A stretch of 35,593 nucleotides of DNA from Clostridia bacterium. GTDB lineage: Bacteria; Bacillota; Clostridia; Oscillospirales; RGIG8002. Numbering within the stretch: position 1 is the first letter of the stretch; each line of letters starts with the position of its first letter. Below the pieces are notes generated by a model. The model did not search any database, was not told the DNA's origin, and worked only from the letters and a program-made list of their open reading frames with translations. The stretch lies in assembly GCA_017616855.1 (NCBI GenBank), contig JAFZXI010000035.1:1-35593 (forward strand), in the 5' to 3' direction. Of this stretch, positions 8,068-17,000 are shown piece after piece. Position numbers and translations under genes: made by a program.

Positions 8068-8931
8068 TCAGAAGTAGATGCCCGGGCACAGCACGAACGC
8101 GTCAAGCGCAAGCGCCGCGACCGCGATTATCCACAATCCGATCTTTCTTTCCGCGCACGGAGACACGTAATAGACGTTGTCTTTCCTCGGCTTGACCATG
8201 TGCGCGACGAACATGTAGCCCCAGAAGAATCCGATCATGCCGAATATGTTTATGATGGGGCTGATGATAAGCACGTTCTCGATGCCTATCGGGTTGCGCA
8301 ACTCAACCAACGTGAAAACGACGGCGTTCAGGATATACGGGAAAAGATATATCGCCGAGGCGACTCTTCCCCTCTCCTTCTTGTCCTCGTTATCGCTGAT
8401 GAAGTGGAACGCCTGCCGGTATGCTATATAGAACACGAGCAGGATTCCCAGCGAGCCGACGACGAGCATCCCTATCCTGAGAATGATGTTTCCGTCGAAA
8501 CGGCCGAGCACCTTGCTCCAGTCGCCCATCTGGTGTTCGGGGTCGGGGCTGTAGGCGATGCCGTCCCTGAGGAAATAGCCGAAGCCCATGCTCAGATGCA
8601 TCATCGTCGTCATCAGGACAAGCGGTCTGCTCAGCGAGCCGAGCTTCGCCTTTTTGAGAATGATAAGAAGGACAAAGCCGATCACGATGTTCATCAGCGC
8701 CGCGCTGCCCTCGTACATCACCTTCCAGAAAAATGATGAGTTCGGGTCGATCGCGGGATCGACGGTATCGGCGGCTCCGAAGCTGAGGAACACCGGCTTC
8801 GCCCCCGCTATCATCTGCGTCAGCAGATGCGTCGCCTCGTGCACCGGCGCGGTCAGGTTCATCGCGATGATGCCGAGCGCAAGGCAGTTGAGGATCATAA
8901 AGAGCCGGTTGCTTTTTTTGGTGTCGTTCAT
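8068..8931 (-). CDS. Polytopic membrane protein with HEATH zinc-protease-like motif
   Basis: A 287-residue protein with about six or seven hydrophobic segments. The first ends in PVHEATHLLTQMIAG, an HExxH motif at residues 31-35 in a membrane-edge position like that of M50-type intramembrane proteases. A later EGSAALMNIVIGFVLL segment (about 74-89) is reminiscent of the second M50 half-site, but the usual NPDG-type third-ligand motif is not obvious. I infer an M50-like or DUF3267-like protein; protease activity is unproven. GAGGTG precedes the ATG. It lies between the small membrane protein and the lipoprotein in one operon, so it could process or anchor an operon partner. Confidence 0.75.
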   Translation of the reverse strand: MNDTKKSNRLFMILNCLALGIIAMNLTAPVHEATHLLTQMIAGAKPVFLSFGAADTVDPAIDPNSSFFWKVMYEGSAALMNIVIGFVLLIILKKAKLGSLSRPLVLMTTMMHLSMGFGYFLRDGIAYSPDPEHQMGDWSKVLGRFDGNIILRIGMLVVGSLGILLVFYIAYRQAFHFISDNEDKKERGRVASAIYLFPYILNAVVFTLVELRNPIGIENVLIISPIINIFGMIGFFWGYMFVAHMVKPRKDNVYYVSPCAERKIGLWIIAVAALALDAFVLCPGIYF

Positions 8932-8966
8932 TTCTTCACCTCGTTTGATTCGCGGTTGAAAACTTC

Positions 8967-9179
8967 TTACTTCTCTTCGTTTTTCGCTTCTTCGGCCTTC
9001 GCCTTTTCCTTCTTTTCCTTCTCCTGCGCGCCGGCGATCACGGAGATTATCGCCATCGCGATACCGCCGACGAAAACGGCGATCCAGCTGACGTTCCAGG
9101 CATTTCCGAGAGTTCCCCAGATGATCATGGCCGCCGCGGATACCATAGCGATGATCGGGATCAAAACCTTGAGTTTCAT
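8967..9179 (-). CDS. Small two-helix membrane protein
   Basis: A 70-residue protein with two hydrophobic helices (about 4-23 and 29-49) and a highly charged cytoplasmic tail, QEKEKKEKAKAEEAKNEEK. An excellent AAAGGAGGA site precedes the ATG at 9179, supporting real translation. It has no recognisable family. It sits between DUF3021 and the HEATH-motif membrane protein with short gaps, so it probably belongs to the same membrane module. Confidence 0.75.
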   Translation of the reverse strand: MKLKVLIPIIAMVSAAAMIIWGTLGNAWNVSWIAVFVGGIAMAIISVIAGAQEKEKKEKAKAEEAKNEEK

Positions 9180-9242
9180 TTTTGCTCCTCCTTTCGAATA
9201 ATTTTTATATCAACTTAATTCGCTTCGAAACAACGGGATCGT

Positions 9243-9719
9243 TTATTCCGCCGGATTCTCCGGACCGGAGTTATCGATATTGTCTTTTATCTTGTTCAGC
9301 TCTCTTATCTCCTTGCGGTAAAGGGAATACATTATCAGCCATACGATGAAGTAAGCGACGAGCTGAATGCCGACCATTATCAGCGTATCCGCGACGCTTC
9401 CGGTCCAGCCGAGCAGGACCGACAGGATGACGAACGGCACGATGCAGCACGCGCAGTGCAGCGCCGAAACGAGCGTCAGCGGCAGGCGGTCGGTATCGTA
9501 GAGCGTCACGGTGCCCATGCAGATGGCGCCGTGAACTCCGGAGAGCAGCGCCTGAATCAGCAGCGCCCATTTCGCGCTGCCGATCTTTTCGATGAACGAC
9601 ACGCTGGCGGGGACTCCGCTCGCGTCGCTCGTCAGTATCGTGATTATCGAGCAGACGGCTATTCCGAGAATGAAGCCGAAGCCGGCGAATTTCAATGATC
9701 TCTTCAACATATCGCTCAC
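9243..9719 (-). CDS. DUF3021 family membrane protein
   Basis: A 158-residue protein with four transmembrane helices (about 10-30, 48-70, 80-102 and 112-136) and a charged C-terminus. The fold, length and position directly after a receiver-less LytTR gene identify the DUF3021 family, whose members pair with LytTR regulators and are thought to act as membrane-bound modulators of them, as in LytTR regulatory systems. The ATG at 9719 overlaps the LytTR stop by 4 bp (ATGA). The signal sensed is unknown. Confidence 0.85.
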   Translation of the reverse strand: MSDMLKRSLKFAGFGFILGIAVCSIITILTSDASGVPASVSFIEKIGSAKWALLIQALLSGVHGAICMGTVTLYDTDRLPLTLVSALHCACCIVPFVILSVLLGWTGSVADTLIMVGIQLVAYFIVWLIMYSLYRKEIRELNKIKDNIDNSGPENPAE

Positions 9720-10174
9720 CCCTTCCCCAGCAGTTTCCTGCGTATCTGCGGAATGTTCCTGCGCGAAGCCCAGGTCTCCATTCCGCCGGCAAGCTCGATG
9801 CGGAGCGTTCCGCCGAGCGTGAAATCGAATTTGCGGACTTTATCGAGATTCACTATCTCGTAGCGAGAGATGCGGACGAAGCGGTGCTCGTCAAGTTTGC
9901 TCTCGAGCGACTGGAGCGGCTGGCGCGCGGTGAATCTGCTCTTTTCCGTAACGATCTGCGCCTGCTTGCCGCTTATCGAGACGGAGACGATGTCGCGCAC
10001 GTCGACGTTTTGCAGCGCGCCGTCGAAGTCCGCGACGGTGAGCGTTTCGGGCGCGCGGTCGGAAATGCGGTCGAGCAGCGCTTCCGCTTCCGCGTCGCGC
10101 TCCGGCGCGCGCACGAGCACTTCGATACGGTCGAGCGAGGAATCCTCCTCAAAGACGATATTTATCTTTTTCAT
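9716..10174 (-). CDS. LytTR-domain DNA-binding regulator
   Basis: A 152-residue protein whose C-terminal two thirds (about 50-150) is a LytTR domain: the VRDIVSVSISGKQAQIVTE strand pair, ARQPLQSLESKLDEHRFVRISRYEIVNLDKVRKF, and the GGTLRIELAGG strand. There is no receiver domain, so activity is likely controlled by the coupled DUF3021 membrane protein instead of a histidine kinase. The ATG at 10174 was chosen over an upstream in-frame ATG (10345) because LytTR-family homology begins there and it overlaps the preceding small gene by 4 bp with GAGGAG upstream. It probably regulates its own operon through the palindromes at 10416-10455. Confidence 0.9.
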   Translation of the reverse strand: MKKINIVFEEDSSLDRIEVLVRAPERDAEAEALLDRISDRAPETLTVADFDGALQNVDVRDIVSVSISGKQAQIVTEKSRFTARQPLQSLESKLDEHRFVRISRYEIVNLDKVRKFDFTLGGTLRIELAGGMETWASRRNIPQIRRKLLGKG

Positions 10175-10377
10175 CTCGCGGCACGCTCCTCTCGTTTCAG
10201 GATAGGATGGACGCAGGCGTCCTCCGTTTTGTTGTGATAAAGGCATTCGGGGCATCCCGTCTCTGTCGCGTCCGCGGCGGGACACCAGCTCTGATGCGGC
10301 CATCCCGCCTTCGTCCGGCACTCGCGGCAGACGAAAAGCGGACATTCCGCGACTATTTCGGTTTTTCGCTTTTTCAC
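10171..10377 (-). CDS. Small cysteine-rich protein, first gene of the LytTR operon
   Basis: A 68-residue product is predicted from a GTG at 10377, with AAAGGCGG upstream. An in-frame ATG at 10443 lies within the promoter/start region and is unlikely to be used. Seven cysteines (residues 12, 17, 20, 32, 42, 45 and 55), including CREC and CPEC, suggest a zinc ribbon; no family is recognised. It ends in RKREERAAR-like basic residues. The stop overlaps the LytTR ATG by 4 bp, the best evidence that it is a real coupled gene. It might be a zinc- or redox-sensing partner of the regulator. Confidence 0.65.
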   Translation of the reverse strand: MKKRKTEIVAECPLFVCRECRTKAGWPHQSWCPAADATETGCPECLYHNKTEDACVHPILKREERAAR

Positions 10378-10415
10378 GTCGTCGCCGCCTTTCTCCGCGT
10401 GCGCGCGGGCGGTTG

Positions 10416-10455
10416 TATTACGGGTTTCGTAATATATACACACAATGTATATATT
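10416..10455 (-). promoter_or_regulatory. Two overlapping inverted repeats at the LytTR operon promoter
   Basis: AATATATACA and TGTATATATT (10431-10440 and 10446-10455) form perfect 10-bp arms around five bases, covering the start site and touching the -10. TATTACG and CGTAATA (10416-10422 and 10428-10434) form a second inverted repeat just downstream. These are candidate autoregulatory sites for the LytTR protein. Confidence 0.55.
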
Positions 10456-10481
10456 TTACATATAACACCGAAAAATTGCAA
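10453..10481 (-). promoter_or_regulatory. Sigma-A promoter of the LytTR operon
   Basis: TTGCAA (10476-10481) and TAAAAT (10453-10458) are spaced exactly 17 bp apart on the minus strand. The start site, near 10446, falls inside the palindrome at 10431-10455. Confidence 0.75.
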
Positions 10482-10528
10482 TGCCTGCGGAACGAACGGT
10501 ATAAAATCGGGAATAAATGGTAAGCAAA

Positions 10529-10554
10529 ACAACCCCCTCGTTTGAGGGGGTTGT
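10529..10554 (-). terminator. Terminator of the B-A phosphatase operon
   Basis: A perfect 11-bp stem (ACAACCCCCTC/GAGGGGGTTGT) with a GTTT loop lies 34 bp past the stop of gene A. It is followed on the minus strand by TTTTGC. Confidence 0.8.
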
Positions 10555-10587
10555 CCGCATTCGCTTGTTATCCGAGTGATTACGCGA

Positions 10588-13500
10588 TCATACGTCCCAG
10601 ACGGTGTTTCCGGTCGCAGCGCCGGTGGACGAATTGTTGTTATTGTTTATGCCCGCCGCGATGCGCAGGATACGCAGGGCGTCGGAAACGGTTATCGCGC
10701 CGTCCCCGTCGACGTCCGCGGCTCTGAAGGAGTCGTTATCGAGTTCGGCAAGTCCGAGCGCCGCGCGCAGCGCCGCGAGCGCGTCGGTTACGGTAACCTC
10801 GCCGTCGCCGTCCGCGTCGCCGGGCGTTACCTTCTTGATAACGTTTACGGCGAAGGTGGTCGTGATACCGTCGACGCTGACCGTCACGGTCTTTTCGCCG
10901 ACGGAGGCGGAATCGAAGCCGCTCAGCTCGTAAGCGTCCGCGCCGAGGACCTCCTGCGTATCGTTATCGTAATACGCGGTGATTTCCATGCCGGTCGGGT
11001 CGAACTCCTCGCCCTCCTCGTATTCGAGCTTTGCCGGGAGCACGGTCACGGCAATGCTTTCAAGGGACTTGGGCGTTATTTCGATATCGTAGGTCGTCGT
11101 CAGGCCGCCGTAGGTCACGGTCAGGGTCTGCGGACCGGTGACGGTGTTATCGAAGTTGCTGACCATATCGACGGTCATGTTCACCGTTTCGGTGGTGCCG
11201 TCGGTGTAATGAACGGTCAATACGCCGCCGATGACGTTGAGCTTGCCCTTGCCCTCGAGGAAGGAGAGCTTGCGCGGAAGCGTCGTTATCTCGATGGAGT
11301 CGGGCTGTATGGGCGTGCCGTCCGCAAGCTCGAGCAGGTTGCCGCGGATCGCGGCGATCTCGTCCGCGGTCACGCCGATGGCGAGCAGGTAGCCCTCGCA
11401 GGCGTCCTTGAGCGTGCCGCCCGGAGCGTAATTGTCGATAAGCCACTTCGTCGTCTTGGTGACGCCTTCGTTCGACTTGATCGTGCGGCTGCTGCCGCCC
11501 GCGAATGAGGTCAGGAAGGTTATTTCGTAATCCCTGAGGATCTGATCCTCCGTGACGCCGACAAGTCCGAGCAGGAGCAGCGCGAGCGTACCGGTGCGGT
11601 CGCGTCCGTAGGTGCAGTGGAAATAAATCGGATAGTTATCCGGATTCGCGAAGGCGCGGATCGCGTTCGCCGTGCCCTGTACGTAGGTGCTCGTAAGGTC
11701 GGATATCGTCGTCTTTTCGGAGTTGTAGTACATCGCCGCGCCGTATTCGCCGGAAAGCCACCACTGAACGTCCGCTCCGAGCGGGGACTGCGTGTTCGAG
11801 CCCCTGCCGCGCAGGTCGACGTCGGTCTTTATGCCGAGGGATCTCGTCGCCTCAAGGCCTTCGGCGGTTATGCCTTCGAGCTCGGCGCCGCGGTAGACTA
11901 TGCCGTATTTGACGCGGTATTTGCCGTCCGAGGTCTTCCAGCCGCCGAGGTCGCGGGTGTTCGTCACGCCGTCGATGAGCAGCGTGCGGAGCGTATCCTC
12001 GGTGTAGAAGAATCCGTAGGCGGCTTCGCCGCCCGCGTCAACCGACCAGAAGTACCAGGTATCGACGGGCAGGTTCTGAAGCGAAAGCTCGGTGCCCTGC
12101 ACGACGTATTCATAAGCGTTCGTGAAATCCGGGATCCCGGTCGCGGCATCTATTTCGTCAGTAAGACGGACTGTGTAACTCTCGTGCGGCGCGCGGCTCG
12201 CCCAGCGCAGCACGACGGGATCGCGCGCGTACTGGTCGACGTGGGTGCCGAAGCCGTAGTAAACGCCGGAGTATTCGTCCGACTTGCCCGAGTAGTAATC
12301 GTCCTTCAGCAGCTCGTCGATCTGCCACGCGGCGTTCGCGACGGTCTCGCCCTGCGTCGGATAGAGCGCCATAACGCCGCTTTCGTCCATCGCGAGGAAA
12401 TCGTCAAGCGCCTGGAGATCTTCGGAGGTTATTATGCCGTCGCAGTTCATATCCGCGGCGTATTTCGCGGCGCCTTCGGCCGTGACGCCGAGGTCGCGGA
12501 TAAGCTCGAGGTCGTCCGCGTCGACGTCGCCGTCGAGGTCGACGTCGCCCTTGATTACGTTCGAGTAATCGGGCTCGACGCGCACGATCTGTTCGACCGT
12601 GATATCGTCATAGAGGAAGATTGAGCCGCCGTCGAGCGCGCCGAGGAAGAGCGTTATCTGCGTCGTTCTGCCGGTGTTGATCTCGAAGGAGACGTCCTCC
12701 CAGTCGCCGGAGGTGAAACTGAAAATATTGGTTGTGCCGTTGACGGGCTCGAGTACGTTATCGCCCTTCTGCACGCGGATCTGATGTCTGCCGGTGCCGC
12801 TGACGCGCTTGACCTTCGCGCTGATGCGGTAGTCGCTGACGGGCTCAACGCGGATATACTGCTTCGTGCTCTTGCCGGCGCCGTCCTGGCGCAGCGCGTA
12901 GGCGCTGCCGCCGTAACCGCCCGCGACGACGGAGGATAAGCTGTTGAGCTCCCAGCCCTCGGGCTTGCCGGCTTCGAAGCCGGCGTTGGTTATGTAACCC
13001 GCGACGCTGTCGTCGCTGAGCTTGCGGATGGTGATGTCGTCGTAAAGGACTACCGAAGCCGCGTCTTCAATATCGACGCGGACGTTTATCTTCGTGTTGT
13101 CTCCGCTGTTGAAGTCCCAGACGTGCCAGGTCCAGTCGGGAGTCACGTATCTGTGCCACGGGCTCGTTTTGTTCAGCGTTTCGAGCGTGCTCGTCGTCGC
13201 GCCCTTGGCGTTGCAGTAGTGCGCGCCGGTGCCGGCTTCGCGCTTGACCCACGCGGAAAGGCGGTAGTTCGTGTTCGGCTCGACCGTGACGTCCTGGTGG
13301 ATCTTCGACCAGGCGCTGCCGGCGACTCTTACGCAGTAGCCGCTGCCGTCGTGGCCGCCCGCGATGACGGAGCAGGTGCTCGCCATCGTCCACGCGCCGG
13401 CTTCTCCGAGCTCGAAATCGCCGTTGGAGATATATCCGTCGTTGCTCGCCGTCGGGATCGGCTCGAGGACGATATCGTCATAGAGGAAGACGGAGTCGGG

Positions 13501-14001
13501 GTCTTCGATCGTCATACGCGGCTCGATGCTCGTGTTGCTGCCGCTGTTGAACTCCCACTTATGATACACCCACTCGCTGCCCGTGTATTTGAAATACTGC
13601 TTCGTGCCGTTTATCGCGCTTATCGAATCGCCGGCGGAGGTCTTGGCGTAGAGGTAGTGCGCGCCGGTGCCGGATTCGCGCTTCACCCAGCCGGAGAGGC
13701 GGTAGTTCGTGTTCGGCTGCACCTGCACGCTTTGCTGGTATATGCAAGCCCACTTGCTGCCGGCGACGCGCAGGCAGTAGCCGCTGCCGTTGTGTCCGCC
13801 CTCGACGACCGACATATTGCCGTACAACGTGGTCCAATTGCTCATGTCGCCGGTCTCGAAGTCGCCGTTGTAAAGGTAGCCGTCAAAGCTCGGATCCGTC
13901 GCCGAAGCGATGAGCGCAGGGATAACTCCCGCGCAGGAAACGACCATAGCCAGCGTCAGAACAAGCGCCAACAGGCGGCTGCCGAAAAGCTTCTTTTTCA
14001 T
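10588..14001 (-). CDS. Secreted CBM-dockerin tyrosine phosphatase-like protein A
   Basis: The protein has 1137 residues. It has a signal peptide (about 1-34), three CBM4/9-like modules beginning with the NGDFETG-type motif (about 40-183, 187-328 and 334-472), an internal dockerin-like EF-hand pair (484-538; GDVDLDGDVD and ADMNCDGIIT), an FN3-like domain (545-668), a Y_phosphatase3-type domain (672-892) with P-loop HCTYGRDRTG and nucleophile Cys796/Arg802, two Ig-like domains (900-977 and 979-1055) and a dockerin (1059-1118). An Asn-rich tail, NNNNNSSTG, follows the dockerin and is unique among the five. It lies 36 bp behind B with no terminator between, so the two are cotranscribed. Its closest relative here is D. 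The substrate is unknown. Confidence 0.92.
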   Translation of the reverse strand: MKKKLFGSRLLALVLTLAMVVSCAGVIPALIASATDPSFDGYLYNGDFETGDMSNWTTLYGNMSVVEGGHNGSGYCLRVAGSKWACIYQQSVQVQPNTNYRLSGWVKRESGTGAHYLYAKTSAGDSISAINGTKQYFKYTGSEWVYHKWEFNSGSNTSIEPRMTIEDPDSVFLYDDIVLEPIPTASNDGYISNGDFELGEAGAWTMASTCSVIAGGHDGSGYCVRVAGSAWSKIHQDVTVEPNTNYRLSAWVKREAGTGAHYCNAKGATTSTLETLNKTSPWHRYVTPDWTWHVWDFNSGDNTKINVRVDIEDAASVVLYDDITIRKLSDDSVAGYITNAGFEAGKPEGWELNSLSSVVAGGYGGSAYALRQDGAGKSTKQYIRVEPVSDYRISAKVKRVSGTGRHQIRVQKGDNVLEPVNGTTNIFSFTSGDWEDVSFEINTGRTTQITLFLGALDGGSIFLYDDITVEQIVRVEPDYSNVIKGDVDLDGDVDADDLELIRDLGVTAEGAAKYAADMNCDGIITSEDLQALDDFLAMDESGVMALYPTQGETVANAAWQIDELLKDDYYSGKSDEYSGVYYGFGTHVDQYARDPVVLRWASRAPHESYTVRLTDEIDAATGIPDFTNAYEYVVQGTELSLQNLPVDTWYFWSVDAGGEAAYGFFYTEDTLRTLLIDGVTNTRDLGGWKTSDGKYRVKYGIVYRGAELEGITAEGLEATRSLGIKTDVDLRGRGSNTQSPLGADVQWWLSGEYGAAMYYNSEKTTISDLTSTYVQGTANAIRAFANPDNYPIYFHCTYGRDRTGTLALLLLGLVGVTEDQILRDYEITFLTSFAGGSSRTIKSNEGVTKTTKWLIDNYAPGGTLKDACEGYLLAIGVTADEIAAIRGNLLELADGTPIQPDSIEITTLPRKLSFLEGKGKLNVIGGVLTVHYTDGTTETVNMTVDMVSNFDNTVTGPQTLTVTYGGLTTTYDIEITPKSLESIAVTVLPAKLEYEEGEEFDPTGMEITAYYDNDTQEVLGADAYELSGFDSASVGEKTVTVSVDGITTTFAVNVIKKVTPGDADGDGEVTVTDALAALRAALGLAELDNDSFRAADVDGDGAITVSDALRILRIAAGINNNNNSSTGAATGNTVWDV

Positions 14002-14037
14002 AATACTGCCCCTTTCTGTTTACTGCCCGGGCTTAAA

Positions 14038-17000
14038 TCAAAACGCATCCTTGAGTCCGACCGCGACGCGGAGAATATCGAGCGCGTCGGCAACGGTTAT
14101 TTCTCCGTCGCCGTCAACGTCGCAGCAGGTAAGCATATCGGGAGTCTCCTCCGCGAGCTTCGCCGCGACGCGCAGCGCCATCAGCGCGTCGGAAACCGTG
14201 ATAACGCCGTCGCCGTCCGGGTCGCCGGGCTTAAGCTTCCTGCTGACGTTCACCGTGAAGGTGTCGGTCAGCTCGCCGACGCTGACGGTGATGGTATGCT
14301 CGCCGACCGTGGACTCAAAGCCGGATACTACATACTCTTCGGCGGTAAGGACCGTCTGCGTATCGTTATCGTAATACGCCGTAACTTCAATGCCTGTCGG
14401 GTCGAACTCCTCGCCTTCCTCGTACTCGGTCTTGGTCGGGAGCACGGTAACGGCGATGCGCGTCATGCTCTTCGCGATTATCTCGACGTCGAAGGTCGCG
14501 GTGAACTCGCCGTAAGTGACGGTAAGCGTCTGCGGACCGACGACGGTATTATCAAGCGCGCTGACCATATCCGCGGTGAGCGCGACTTCTTCGGAGCTGC
14601 CGTCGCTGTAAGAAACGGTGATCACGCCGCCGTCGGCAACGAACCCGTCCTTGCCTTCAAGGTAGGTCGTCTTGGTCGGGAGCGTCGTGACGGCTATGCC
14701 GGTGGCCACGGGCGCCGGAGCGTTCACGGGCTCGAGCATGTTCGCGCGGATAGACGCGATCTCTTCATCCGTGAGGCCCGCCGTGAGCAGGTAGCCCTCG
14801 CAGGCGTCCTTGAGCGTTCCGTCGGTGGAGTAGTTTTCCACAAGCCAGTTCATGGTCCTGATCAGGATACTCGTATGTCCGGTCGCGGTGTTGCTGCTGC
14901 CGCCCCACGCGGAGAGGAAGGTCATTTCGTAATCCTTCAGAATATCATCGCGGGAAACGCCGAGCAGACCGAGCAGGAACATACCGACCGTACCGGTGCG
15001 GTCGCGGCCGTAACTGCAATGGAAGTAAGCCGGATAGTTCGCGGGGTCAGCGTAGGTACGGATCGCGTTGACCGTGCCCTTGACGTGATCGGTCTCGAGA
15101 CGCTCGAGACTCGTGGATTCGGTGCCGTTATACATCGCGCAGCCGGCGGTATTGCCGAATATGTGCGTGATGCCGATATCGGCGAGGGGCTCGTCAACGC
15201 CTTCGCTTTTGCCGCGGAGGTCGACGTCGGTCTTCAGACCGAGGTCGAGGATCGCCTGCTTGCCGTCTTCAGTCACGTCATCGAACTTCGCGCCGCGGAA
15301 CGCGACGTTGTATTTGACGCGGTATTCGCCGTCTTCCGTCAGCCAGCCGCCAATGTCGCGGGTGTTGGAAACGCCCTCGATCCAGAGGGTGCGGACCGTC
15401 TTGGCGGTGTGGAAGGTGCCGACGTCGGAGGCAACGGTCCCGAAGTCCACCATCCAATAGTAATCGGTATCGACGAGCAGGTTCTGTATCGACAGGGTCT
15501 TTTCGCCGGGTATGTTGTCGTTCTGAATCTGATAGCGCTTCGCGTCGTTCATGCCGGGATTATCCGCTAGATATACGCTGTAGCTGCGGGCTCCGCCCGA
15601 CGGGACAAGCCAGCGCAGCACGACCGCGTCGCGCGCGTACTGGTCCTTGCGGTTCGGAACGCCGGAATAGGCGTCCGACTTGCCGGGCGTGTAGTCGACG
15701 AGGAGCTCCTCGACCTGCCACGAGCCCTTGGCGACGGTCTCGCCGTTTATCGGATAGAGCGGTACGGCGGCGCCTTCGCCGGAGATATACTTGCGCAGCA
15801 GCGCGAGGTCGGCGGCGGTGATGCTGCCGTCGCAGTCAAGGTCGGCGGCGTAGGCGGCGGCGCCCTCGAGCGTCACCTCTCCGTCGAGGTGCTGCTGAAG
15901 CAGCGTCGCGTCGTCCTTGCCGAACTTGCCGTCGAGCGTGACGTCGCCCTTGATAACGTCGCTGTAGTCCGGGCCGAGAATCGGCGCCATCGTTATGTCG
16001 TCAAAGAGTATGACGGTGTTCGAATCGGACACCGTGAAACCGACGGTGACCTTCGCGGTCTTGCCGCTGTTGAAATCAAAGACAAACTCTTCCCAATCGC
16101 CGGAGGCCGGATTGATAAGTCCTTCGGTGCCGTTAATCGGCTCAATGACCGTATTGCCGCTCTTGACGGAGAGCGTGTCGGCGCCCGAACCGCTGACGCG
16201 CTTGGCGTGTACGGTTATGCGGTAGTCTGTCAGACCATCGACGAGAACGTCCTGCGTGACGGCCGCGCCCGCCTTGCCCGCGACGCTGAGCGCGTACGCG
16301 CTGCCGTTGCGTCCGCCTTCGACGACTGCCGTCGGGCTTTTGAAGACCCAGCCGCTGTCTCTGCCGGTCTCGAGGTCGCCGTTGGTGATGAAGCCGTCGA
16401 AGCTCGCGGTTCCGAGCTTTTCGAGCGTTATATTATCGTAAAGGAAGACGGAGTTGGCGTCTTCAATCTGGATATAGACCTTTATCTGCGAGTTGCTCCC
16501 GCTGTTGAATTCGTAAACGTGCTGCACCCATTCGTCGCCGGTATAGGTGAACCACTGTTTCGTTCCGTTAACGACCGCGAGACTGCCGCTGTTGGCGTCC
16601 TTCGCGGTGAGGTAATGCGCGCCGGTACCCGCTTCGCGCTTGACCCACGCGGAGAGGCGGTAGTCGGTATGCTCCTCGACGTTGACGAGCTGCGAGGCGG
16701 AAGACCACTGCGAGCCCGCGACGCGGAGCGCGAATTCGCTGTTATAGCCGCCGTTGACGACGTTCATGGTCGTCTTGACGCTCCATATACCCGGATCGCC
16801 GAGCTCGAAGTCGCCGTTTGAAATGTATCCGTCGAAGCTCGCGTTGCCGATTTCCTTCATCGAGATATCGTCGTAGATGAAGGCGGATTCGGCTTCCGCG
16901 ACCATAAGATAAACGGTTATGCTCGTGAAATCACCGCTGTTGAATTCCCACTTGTGATACACCCAATCCTCGTCCATATAGTTGAACCAGTTGTGAGTAC

